DNA of 64,000 nucleotides from Galbula dea (lineage: Eukaryota; Chordata; Aves; Piciformes; Galbulidae): the NCBI GenBank assembly GCA_013399015.1, contig VWZX01008142.1, positions 1,156,675-1,220,674 of the forward strand, written 5' to 3'. The position numbers were made by a program, and so were the translations under genes. Shown piece after piece: positions 47,819-58,000 of the stretch (position 1 is the stretch's first letter; every line of letters begins with the position of its first letter). The notes beneath the pieces were generated by a model. The model ran no database searches, was not told the DNA's origin, and saw only the letters and a list, made by a program, of their open reading frames with translations.

Positions 47819-48300
47819 CCTGGGAGTAGGAAACTCGGTTCAGAACCTTGTGTGTGTGCCTCTCTAAAAGGCCACTACTTCTGCTTGCTTGTGAAATATG
47901 GATTATGAAAGAATCCTCCTGTCTCCACAGCAGGGAGGTGTTGAATGGTTTCTTAGAAAACCAGGGTGTGACCCTCTGTGCCTGGTGCTGAGTGGGCACA
48001 GAAAACTGGCATAAGCTGCAGTGTGTTGGAGGTTGCTCTGCTGGAGAGTGTGTGTGAATTTCATTTGCAGCCTTTTTGTTGTTTGTGTGTATGAGTTTTG
48101 CATTGGAACTCTTCCCTGTGTATTGTTTCTGTGTGTATGCATCCTGAGAAACTGGAAGGAGTTTAGGAACTTTCCAGAGGGGTAAAACCGGGAAAGAAGT
48201 TGAAATATTGTAATCAATAGTGTTTGCTCTATAAGTTACATCATGGGAAAATGGTTAGAAAACTATCTGCATTAACAGTTTTTATTGGAAAGTATTTGCT
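47819..48300. other. Unrecognised sequence left of the CpG-rich block
   Basis: If 48301 were a retroviral primer-binding site, an LTR should end just here. I see no CA end directly before it, no clear polyA signal in place and no match to the other LTR in the window. Otherwise no feature. Confidence 0.45.
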
Positions 48301-48324
48301 TGGTTCCCTGACCGTGAATCGAAC
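48301..48324 (-). other. tRNA-Glu 3'-end-like sequence with CCA (PBS-like on + strand)
   Basis: The reverse complement reads GTTCGATTC, one changed base, then CGGTCAGGGAACCA. That is 23 of 24 identical to the 3' end of vertebrate tRNA-Glu(CTC) plus the post-transcriptional CCA. The rest of a tRNA is not present: the T-stem partner strand pairs at only 3 of 5 positions and no anticodon arm is evident. Because CCA is not encoded in vertebrate tRNA genes, the match points to reverse transcription. It could be a primer-binding site of a retroelement on the plus strand, or a retroposed tRNA end on the minus strand. A PBS usually matches 18 bases; the match here goes 6 further, favouring the tRNA-derived reading. 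Confidence 0.6.
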
Positions 48325-48599
48325 AGTGCTTAAGACTGCACACGCCGTTCTGGGGTTTTTTCCTTACCCCCCAACACCCCGCGGCATTTTCGTTTAGGGA
48401 GGGGGTGGGAGAGCGCTGCAGCGGCACAGGGGCAGAATTGCCTGGCCGAGAGCAGTCAGCACCTTTTTAAGGAGACAATGGCTGGGAGCAATGCAGCCGA
48501 TGCTGCTTTACACCGAGTTTTGACAGAGGCAGACATGACCTGTTTGCCTGCCACCATTGTGTGTCCGGTGCTGCATTAAAAGAGTACCTACCTGCTAAA

Positions 48600-48615
48600 T
48601 AACACTTCGGTGTTA
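48600..48615 (+). other. Perfect 6-bp hairpin with UUCG tetraloop
   Basis: TAACAC and GTGTTA enclose TTCG, giving the very stable C(UUCG)G tetraloop if transcribed in this direction. It sits at the right edge of the CpG-rich block, about 20 bases after an ATTAAA. Confidence 0.6.
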
Positions 48616-49100
48616 CTGAGTTTCTTTAACAGAACACCAAGCCCAGCTGCACCTAGCCTGCCACTTGGGTGAGCAGTGCTAGAAAGCAAGAGGGCTTGGA
48701 GGTTCTTTTCTTCAAATCACTGTGATTGTGCTCCCTGAGTCTGGGTTGGATTTCCATGGTGTTGTGATAGGTAATTGCATCAGAACATTGAAAGGTACCT
48801 CCTGAGCATAGGGCAAGGAGGAATTGCCCCTCAGGACAGTGGATGTGTTCCTTTAAATGGATAATACTTCCCCTTTTTGGCTTTTGGTCCAGTGTTTTTT
48901 GCCTGGTTGTGTAACAGGAGTGCCCAGGAGAGTGGAGCCTGTGTGGGACAATGCTTTGGGGTTTGGCTCCTGACTGGGACAGGAGTTGTGGAAAAGAGTT
49001 GTGAGTGGTTGTTGGTGTTTACCTCTAGCACAACAGGAAACACCTTTCTAGGCTTGGAGTTTGGGATTGGATCTTGTCTGGCTTTCAGCTAAACAGATAA
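48616..49100. other. Unrecognised unique sequence
   Basis: G/T-rich in places. Open frames near 48831-49092 on both strands show no known domain. Confidence 0.5.
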
Positions 49101-49244
49101 AATTGTAGAGTTGTCAGGGTTGGAAGTGACTTTGGGGATCATCTGGTTCCGGGCCCCTGCCTGGCTGGGACACCTTCCGCTGGATGGGGTTGCTCAGAGC
49201 CCCATCCAGCCTTGATCTGATGAAGATAGGTGTCTCCAGGAAAG
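49101..49244 (-). mobile_element. CR1 3'-end fragment, diverged
   Basis: Minus-strand CR1 tail: aattgtagagttgtcagggt, tggaagtgactttggggatc, atctggttcc, then ggttgctcagagccccatcc and agcctt. Many differences from the copy at 21511-21618 of the same subtype. The right end is fuzzy. Confidence 0.87.
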
Positions 49245-49570
49245 GAAAGCAGCTGCAATGTAAAGAAGCGAAGCAGGAAACAAGCTAGTCAGTAAAGAAA
49301 AATTGTCAGATGACTCCAAGACAAGGTCTGTGTGTTTTAATGTCCTAGAAAAGCATTTAAATCTGTTCTGTGGTTGAAGGGCTATCTGCACTCCTCTAGT
49401 TTGGCAAGGTGTCTCCAAATGCAAACAGAGGCAAGAACAGCAAACCTTCACCAGACAAGATGGGATCCTGTTTTCCTCTTACTCTTAGATGAGGATGCAG
49501 ATTCCTGACCCCCAAGCAGCAATGGCCATTGTCTCAATCCGTCCACCTACAAGGTCTACAGGTCTACAAG
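49245..49570. other. Unrecognised spacer between two CR1 fragments
   Basis: Contains short repeats of 'tctacaagg' near 49547-49572 leading into the next CR1 relic. Its left part could be a diverged CR1 endonuclease 5' segment, but I cannot align it. Confidence 0.4.
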
Positions 49571-49721
49571 GAGTGATGGGGGAGTTGCTCTTTACATGAG
49601 AGAGCAACTAGAATGCATTGAGTTCTGTCCAGTGGTGGATGAGGGGTGAGTTGATAGTTTATGGGTGTGAATTAAGGGGCAGGCTAGCATGGGTGATACT
49701 GTTGTGGGTGTTTACTGACAG
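49571..49721 (+). mobile_element. CR1 endonuclease-region relic
   Basis: In the frame starting at 49581 the translation reads GVALYMREQLECIEF, CPVVDEG, stop, VDSLWV, stop, IKGQASMGDTVVGVY. This is the middle of the CR1 endonuclease (GGVALYV, VESLWVRIKG and VVGVYYR blocks) with two in-frame stops and a third right after VY. It covers the same part of the protein as the copy at 4340-4884 but differs from it, so it comes from another subfamily. Only about 150 bases survive; both the 5' part and all of RT are gone. Confidence 0.82.
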
Positions 49722-51319
49722 AGATGTGTGGAAATGAAAAAGAAAGAATGGAAAAATAAATGTAACTAGAGAAATATGTGCTTTTATTAAGCTTTCTTGC
49801 AAGCTGAAGTGTTAGAAGAAAGAAAGAGGAAATTACTGCAGAGCTTCTGTGTTCAGCTACTACCAGTTACTCATTTTATGTTATAAATGTGAAATCAGAG
49901 CTCGTTCAGGAGTTCCAGAAGGTATCTTGGAAGTCAAGGCAGCAGTAAGGTAGAGCCTCCCTTGTCTACACTGCACTGTGCTGCTTTTAAACAGGGGAGG
50001 ACTTAGAGCCCTTCTGTCTTCACATTCTCTGTTATGTGTGAAATTACCTTGCTCTTCTGCTGAGAAGGAAACTTTCCCTGGAGTGCTTTGTTCATATTAA
50101 AAGATAAACCCAGAATTTGTATATCTCAGTTCCATTCATCTGCCCTGTGACTTGTGTCATTTCATGCATATCTGTAAAACTCTGCATATTGGAAAGACTA
50201 GTGCTTTACCTAGACATCTGAACAGCTCTTTGGGTGTCAGGCAATGGCTTATACTATATTTAACTCAAGTCATTTACTGATGGCAAGTTTTCTGCCTTGT
50301 ACTTATTGGCTCCTGAAGCCTGAGAAACTGGATTGATTTATGTGCAGGACCTGGCCCCTTGCTGCTGTTTCAAATCCTTTTTGCTGTGGATTGTGTTGTG
50401 GATGTTAATTTATTAAAGTTGGGATTCACAGGTCACAGTGTCACAGCCAAGCTAAAAGACTCTCATAAAGAAGGGTACATTTATCTTGTGACTGCATGTA
50501 AATATTCTGAGTTCCTATAACTTTAGTTAGGTGACTGTATTATCTCATTAATCATTTTGTGAGGATTTCTGTGTTGTTGTCCTCTCTTCTCAAGGATAGA
50601 CAGGCATTTACCACTTCTGTGATCAATAAATGAGTTATTGGAAACTATAGTGCTTATAAAGTAGCAGCGTTGCTGTCTGCTGCTTTTGTTGGCTGGCTTA
50701 TGTAAAATAAGCCACAGGTGAAGAGGCCAGGGAATGAGCTGGCCAGAATGCAGACTGGCTGGATTTGAGAAATCTAATTTCAAAAATAAATTGAGTTTGG
50801 ACCTAATGTCTTACTGGCTATAAGCAGTGATTTTTCTATCCTTTCTTTTAACCTCTCAGGGTATTGATTCTTTGCAGTAACATATTTAACATCTGCTGTA
50901 CAGAGGCATCCAGCTCTCTCAGTTGTGGAAAGCTGCCCAGGCAGTCCTGTCAGGGTATGCAAGAGCAAGGCTGAAGGGTGGGAAGGGCAAATGCTCCATG
51001 CAACACCTTTGCTTATGGTCCTGCTGTGCTGCTTCTGCCTTGCCTTGCATCAGAGGCTTGCTGAGAAAGCTGGGGGGCATGGTGGTGGTGGGGAACAAGA
51101 CAGAGACTGGGTACTCTGGTATTATCCATGAGAAAAGAGGCTGAGCAAAATGCTTCTCCACTGACCAGTGAGCAATTTCTCTGGAGCTAGTAACACAGGG
51201 CACTCATAAATCACTGGATAGCTGCTCCTTCTTCCCTGCATGCAAAGAGGCTATCCAAACAGATTAAAACCAGGACTGTTGTGGCTCTCTGAATAATGGC
51301 ATGCTGGCAGTGTATATCT

Positions 51320-51352
51320 CTGTGTGTGTGTATATATATATGTGTGCGTGTG
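51320..51352. repeat. Compound (TG)n/(TA)n microsatellite
   Basis: Runs as tgtgtgtgtgtatatatata then tgtgtgcgtgtgc. Alternating purine-pyrimidine sequence that can adopt Z-DNA; likely length-variable. Confidence 0.9.
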
Positions 51353-51364
51353 CATTTTATAACT

Positions 51365-51440
51365 GGTGGTGTGGGGTTTTGTTTGTTTGGGTTTTGTTGT
51401 TTGTTTTTTGCTGTTTTTGTTTGTTTTGTTCTTTTTGTTT
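51365..51440. repeat. G/T-rich low-complexity tract
   Basis: No A and two C in 76 bases on the plus strand; made of gttt, gtttt and ggg pieces without a fixed period. Counterpart in composition of the A/C tract at 47301-47470. Confidence 0.85.
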
Positions 51441-51577
51441 TCAGTAAAGTTGGTTGCTTTCCTGAGGGCTATGAAAATGTGAGCAGGACATCTGCCACCA
51501 TGCCTACTTTCTCAAATGGCCACAAACTGGTCCTGGTTTTAATCTTTTCTGATAGCTTCTCTCCATGCTGGGAAGAA

Positions 51578-52011
51578 GTACTGCAACAGGGTCACAAAAA
51601 TGATCCAAGGACCAGAACACCTCTGCTGTGAAGACAGGCTGAGAGAATTGGTATTGTTCAGCCTGGAAAAGGGAAGGTTCTTGGGGGAACCTTCTTGTGG
51701 CCAGGATGGAGACAGTCTTTTTAGCAAGGCTTGTTGTGATAGGACAAGGGATGATGGCTTTGTAGTAAAAAAGGGGAGATTTAGACTGAATTTAAGGAGG
51801 AAATTTTTCACAGTGAGGATGGTGAAGCTCTGACAGGTTGCCCAGAGAGGTAATAGATGCCCCATCCCTGGAAACATTCTAGGTTAGGTTGGTCAGGCCA
51901 CTGAGCAACCTGGTCCAGTTATAGATGTCTGCAACTGCAGCAGTGGGCTTGGACTAGATAACCTCTAAAGGTCCCCTACAACTCTAACCATTCTGTGATT
52001 TTATGATTCTA
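51578..52011 (+). mobile_element. CR1 LINE, 5'-truncated, decayed copy
   Basis: Plus-strand CR1. The frame at 51600-51833 reads MIQGPEHLCCEDRLRELVLF, SLEKGRFLGEPS, CCDRTRDDGFVVKKGRFRLN and LRRKFFTVRMVKL, then a stop where HWNRLPREV would follow. A deletion removes the FQYLKGDY-type segment. The 3' untranslated end follows: ttggactagataacctctaa, aggtcccctacaactctaac, cattctgtgattttatgatt. More diverged than the copies at 62 and 25427. Confidence 0.93.
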
Positions 52012-55000
52012 ACTATTAATTTCTTCCTAAGTGAAGCCCTGTTCAGCAACATTGTGCATGTGTTATAACTAACCAAGTGAAGTGAAAGTTTGTTTATGGC
52101 AATTTCATTTTCCTCAGGTGAGATTTGCTTACAATGCTGCCTGGTAGATTTTAACTAGATGTGTTTTCATATCTCTCATCTCTCCTTGCAATTTTTAAAT
52201 AAAACACAAACTATCAAAATGACCTTACAGTTCTCAGGAAATGCTAATTAAACTTTTCTCATAAAAAACCCAGAGCAAATCATGCTTCTAAAATAAATGA
52301 CCATCCAGGGATCATTAATATCCTCCAAAAAAAAAGAGAACACTTATACTGACAAAAGGAAATATGCTAGAATCAAGTTTGAGCAAACTAATACATAATG
52401 AATATGGACAAAAACCTTGGAAAATGTCTGAGAGATAACTGACAACATGTTGTAGCTCTTCTTCTCTAGTGTAAGTTTAAAACATTTCTGACATAGATAG
52501 TTTTTCTACTGCAAATGTAGTGTTCTGGGACAATGATTTTTTGGTAATGCTAGTGGATGTTCAGTGTGGTCTTTCAGCATGTACAATATGTGCTTTATTT
52601 TTTGAGCTGAAAAGAAATACTTTGCTTTGTTGTTTATTAAGGAAAGCCTATATTGCATGTTAAATTTATCAAAGATAATGTTGCCAGTATTCTTCATGCT
52701 GAGGGACTGCAGTGGTTTGGGGATTTTTAGTTGTTTTTGTTGTTTTGTGATGTGTGGTGGGTTTTGCTTTGTTGGTTTTTGGGGTGTGGGTTTTTTTTTT
52801 TCCTCCCTCCTCAGCAGTTCATATAAATCAGATTAGAAAAGTATGATGCTGGAGAAGATGCTCTACTTGGCTATCCCAGCAAGAGGTTAATTATGGCAAC
52901 ACAAAATAAAACCTGAAGGATAATTGCATTGTGTTGTAGGGCACCCATTTATGGCAACCAAAGTATTCCTACTCTGAAATCAAATCACTGGGCTATAACC
53001 AAAGGTAAATGAAAAGGAGACTCTTTCTCTCTGGAATAATTTCTGGCTACTGAGGTGACTCAGCTTGTACAGCTGGTCAGGTGCATGTGGTGCTTGCCAG
53101 GGTTTTACCTAAATGACTGTGATAATCAAGGGCCTATGTTATGCTGTGCCTCATGATGAGACATTCTACCTTTTCTCATCCAGCTTGCTACTGCTGAACA
53201 ATGTGAACTTTGCTTATAATCCCTAGCTTCAAGACTGTATGTGATATCTTAATTGAATTTGGAGAACAGCAGTAAAGAATATAGCCAGCTCTTGCTTGTA
53301 GGTTTACTAGGGGGCAAGCTCTCACTTGGCCCAACTCATCAGCCAAGTGATTAATCCTAATCATCATGCATATCAGAGCTAGACTACCTGATTATGCATA
53401 TGCAAGCTATTCATTTGAATGAAATCACTATAAAATTTAACGTGCATTGGCACTAGGCAGCTGTCTGCCCTTTCTAAGTGGGAAGGAGCCAACTGCTGCA
53501 TGTTGATGGCCTCTTAAGTTAGGAGAGGGATGCATGCCTCTGGGGCTAGGACCTGCTCTGCCAGGAAATCCCATGTGGCCCGGGGGCAGAGGGATAAAGC
53601 TGCAACGGAACAACAGCCCACAGTGGCAGCTTTAGGGGCTGGAGTTTCTTTTCCTTTATTTGGGAAGCTCATGTGATGTATCTTCCCTGGGTCATTTTTA
53701 CCTTGAAAAATTGTGTACCTAGAGTGTGGGTCCTAATGGCTTGTTGCCTGTAGTGGAGGGGGAGGAGGGCAATTTCTTGGGTCAGCCACTTTCTGCCCAG
53801 TGTTTTTATGGATAGCTTGCAGATTTATCAGCTGCTTTTTTTTTCACCCCCATGTACTTGTGATTTGACATTTAAAGGCCATACTGAGCGAATTAGGGAA
53901 ATCACTGGGTACTAGAATGAGAAATGAGCTGAAAGAAAAATTGATCAGTAATTAGGAAAGTTAATCCACTCATGGCAGTAAGCCTGAGATTTATCCTGAT
54001 GTACTGCCATTCAGCTAGTGTAGATATAAATAAAGCAAGTTGGGAAAAAAAACCCTCAGAAGCTGTACTTACAGTGAAATGGGTTAGGATCATTAGGCTT
54101 CTCAACAGGGAATAAATATTTAGCAGAATACAGGGTTTATTAATTATATAAATTCTCTAGTTTTATTTCATTCTGGTTTGTCAACTACAGAATATCTGTT
54201 GTTTGAGTCATACACACATCTTCTCAATCATAACCCCACGAGAAAATATTATAAAGAGATAAAAATAGGAGAGCAGAGAATATTGAAGGCATCCACCTTC
54301 CCTTTGCCTTGTCACAGAACTGCTTCCACTGCAGAGATCAGATTTCAGGCAGAAATGCAGGCTTAAGGTTTTTTCTACAATTATTTTTTGCAGTTTGTGG
54401 TGCTAAATAGAAACATAGAGATGCATTATGACAAGAATACTTCTCATAAATATGGCAGAAGTGTATGGTTCTGGATTTGAAATTAAGGTAGCCTTTGGCT
54501 AAGTGTCTGCACAGTTCTGATAAGGAAACACATTGAAATCTGAGCTGGGTTTAAGCACAGTATGGTCAGCCATACAAGAAGATTCTACTGTCCATAGATG
54601 GTTGTTACAGTATTTTCTCACTCTCTTACTGCTGGTCATTTTTGTAAAGATAACACTAAATCAAATGTTTCATTTGAATATAAAAATAGATAAGAAAGCC
54701 ACTACAAATAGTTGATTTTATCATGTTAGCTGAGCGTGTCGGTAGCAGAATACATATGCCACGAAATCAAGCCCCATTGTGCTGCCTCTGGTCATTCCCC
54801 TGGTCACCACCATCCCAAGTGTCCTGTTGGGCCTCAGTCCCTGGGCATGAGCGCAGTGGCAGTGCTCAGGATGCCTGGTGGGCTTTCCTGTAGGTATTTG
54901 TCACTTGACACTCTAAAAAGTAAGCTGTTTTTCCTTATTCTCTGCCAGCCTCTTTGTTGTCTGACTAGGGATTAGAAGGTCTACTTAGGCCCTCTGTTTA

Positions 55001-58000
55001 TTCTCAGTCCAGAAATAGCTTTTGTACTCAAGGCCAGCAAATGTTATCAGATTTCTGTCCTATTTTTTCTGCTTTTTTGTTCCATGTTTCATCTCCAGCT
55101 AAATTTGAGCAAAGTTAAGTGCAGTTGCTAACTGAACAGTAAGTGTAAATTGGAAAATGCTGATAAAGTTAATCTGGAAAATTGTTATAAACTTAAGTGC
55201 TTATTTGAGCAAAATGCTATCTTGGCATTGCCAAACCTCATAGATGGAGAGAAGAAAATAAAGGGGAGGGAGAGAAGGAGGCATAGAAAAAAAAAAACCC
55301 CAGAGGGTGTTGAATGCAAACAGAAGTCCTTGGCCTGAAAATTTCTAAGTGTAGGAGGGTTTTACTACCTCATACATGCTTTACCAAGGAAGTGTAATTC
55401 ATCTTTTCAGGCATTTAAAAAATATTTCTGTTTTTCTTTTCTGTAATCATCTTATTATTTTTTGTTGCTTTGGACAGGCAGATATTAGCCATACATCATT
55501 TTGTAATAATGATCCTTTTATGACTCCTAAAGGATGTAAAAGAATGAAATATCCTGATTAGAAGACAGAATAACACATCTATAACACTTTCATTTAACTT
55601 ATGTGTAAACTAAACTGTAACACAGAGTCAGAACTGACATAATACAGTGCTTATTATAGTCCAGGTTCCATGGAAAACTAATGAAAAGTGGAGCTATGGT
55701 ATAAGTGCTTATTTCCAGAGGCACAGCCTTGATAGAGGGCAGGCTGGGGAAGCCCTGAAGCTTCACTGATGCTGAAACGTGGGCACTTCGGCAGAGCTCT
55801 TTGGAGGTGAAATGTTTTGCAGACCCATCAGGAGGAAAAGGGAGGATGCCCAGGGTGGTTACGTACTTACTACTCCTTCATTGTGGATTTAGGGCTAGTG
55901 ACTTTGATCTGTAATGATCTAGGCAGGAAAGAGAGCTAGAAGGAGTATCAGGGAAAATCTGTATAGACACAAAGGTTAGCTGACTGGCAAGTGGGCAATA
56001 AAGGAGCTACAAAAAGACTTACCTGCACTTAGAAAAAACCTCACTTCAGAAACAGTTGTTATTCTTAGAGGTGGCAGATCAGCACCTACAAGGAACAGTG
56101 GATTTGTCAAATGCTGTGGAGGGCTCACCAGGGACCAGCTAGATAAAGTGGCAGCATAACCTGTCGGTCGCATCTGTAGCCAGTGCCAAAGATGTAGCTG
56201 TGATCCCCTGTGAAGGGGACTCTTCAGTACAAAATCTCTCTCACAGGCTGAATTAATCCTCTCAGCCATATCTCCATCATCCTAAAATGGTTGAAGTCTA
56301 AAGCAGAAAAAGTACTTACAGAAGGATGCATGGTTTTCACATGGAGACAAAGCAAGGGACAGACCTTTAGGTGGAGCAGAGTGCCTAGAGCTTCAAAGAG
56401 GAGGCTGCTGCAGCTCCACAGGAGTCAGGAAGCAGAAGGATGTGCTACAAAAGGACAGTGCTGGCAAAACATGTGATAGGCCTGTAAGCCCTATAAGCAA
56501 AAGTGTAAAAGAAAAACACTCTTCAGCAATGTCATTTTGGTGACTATAAACCCTTAAGGTAAGCCCAGAATGACATCTCTCATCTTTGTCAGAAACTGTT
56601 AAACTTTAATGGGATGGCATTGTTGCTCTCAATTAGATTTGTTGTTTGTGCCCTGTATAATCTACAAGTGATGTCACCTTGATGGAAGAAACAGATTAAA
56701 ACTGGTATAAGAAGGGACAAGCCAGCACTTTTCTGTCCCTTAGGAATCCTCAAAGGAAGCAGGGAGAAAGCAAGGCAACGGCAATGAGAAATCTTCAGAC
56801 AAGTTTACACCAAAGTGAGGAAATGTGAATAAATGATTCATTTACTCTGCAGATACCAAAACAAGACAGAAAATACAAGCATAAAGAATTGTCCTAGCAG
56901 CAAAGCTTGTCCATTTTGGAAACCTTGGGGTGCTATCATCATAGACATCTCTTTATAGGCATGAAACCTGTGGTAGAAGCCACGGTGAAGAGTTCAAGAC
57001 CTTAAGTTCAAAAATATCTTCAAATCACTTTGCATAGAGTGTTCTGAGAGTTGAATGCTAAGAGTTGTATTAGTAGGGAGTATAATAATTTGGCCTGGTG
57101 GACATGTGCTGGCAGTACTAAGAAGGCAGAAACAAAACCAGTTTTTCCATGGGATCAGAGTAACAGGCCAGGCAGACAATGATCTGCAGGAAGCAATCAA
57201 AGGGGAAAAGGTTTCCCAAGGTTATACATAAATAAATAAATACACACATCAGTCATTGAGTATACAGGGCTATTGAGATCTAAATACCACTGAGTACTTA
57301 AAATTCACAATCAGTCCTTCTAAATGCCACCTTAAGACTGAGTCCAGAGCAGGAAGATGAAGAAAACTCTCAAAAATTCTCTCCTTAAACAGTTCAAAAG
57401 ACTTCTGTTTACAGGGCATGCATTAATCTAGCACAGTAGATAAGCTGATTTAATTTGCATTAAAGTCTGGTGTAAATACAGCATTAAGACAAATGTGAAT
57501 TCTAATGAAGCAAAGATAAGAGAGACAAGCTCATGCACTTGAAATGCTACAGGAATATTACAGGAGTCTAATTCACTTTTTAAAGCTTAGGGAAAAGGAA
57601 AGCATTGGTCTTGACTCTTTCTTCACTTTGCCCTAACCCACTGCTGTCATTTGTGGTGTAGGAACTGATTCAGCTCAGGTGAGCCCTATGTAAGTGTGCA
57701 GGAATAGCAGAGCTTTGATCTCCATCGCTGTCCATAATCTGAGAATGGGGAGGGAGTGCGTATCTGTATGCTGGCAGCTTCTTCAAATATCAGTGCTTAG
57801 GGTAGAGTGACATGATGCCTAATTTCCTCTTACTAGTCAGTGAAATTGCTGCTTATGAAGCAAACAGCATATGTAAACTGCAGAAATATTAAGAATTTAG
57901 TTGAGAAGGTTATAAAAATTTATATGTATAAAAATACAGTTTGTAGCTGGACTGCTCCCAGAAAGTTTCTCAACTTCTTCAGAGCAAGGGAAGTAAAAAG

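Larger units (their letters stand above)
48301..48615. promoter_or_regulatory. Small CpG-rich block, possible promoter or retroelement part
   Basis: I count 14 CpG dinucleotides in about 310 bases, against very few elsewhere. The block holds facing C-rich (accccccaacaccccgcgg, near 48366-48384) and G-rich (agggagggggtggga, near 48396-48410) runs, a TATA-like tttttaag near 48473, and a 33-codon open frame at 48478-48579 (MAGSNAADAALHRVLTEADM...). ATTAAA occurs at 48576 or nearby. It could be a weak promoter, a conserved enhancer, or an LTR/leader fragment. None of these can be proven from the sequence alone. Confidence 0.35.
49722..51577. other. Unrecognised sequence with simple repeats at its right end
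   Basis: No gene recognised. (TG)n(TA)n microsatellite at about 51320-51352 and a G/T-rich tract at 51365-51440 lie near the following CR1 copy. Confidence 0.5.

Noticed and set aside
48301..48375. Intact tRNA-Glu gene on the minus strand
   Set aside because: Only the 3' 24 bases match; the T-stem pairs poorly, the anticodon and D arms are missing, and CCA is present, which a gene would not encode.
48478..48579. 33-codon open frame (MAGSNAADAALHRVL...) as a small protein gene
   Set aside because: No family match and short length. Kept only as part of the CpG-rich block description.
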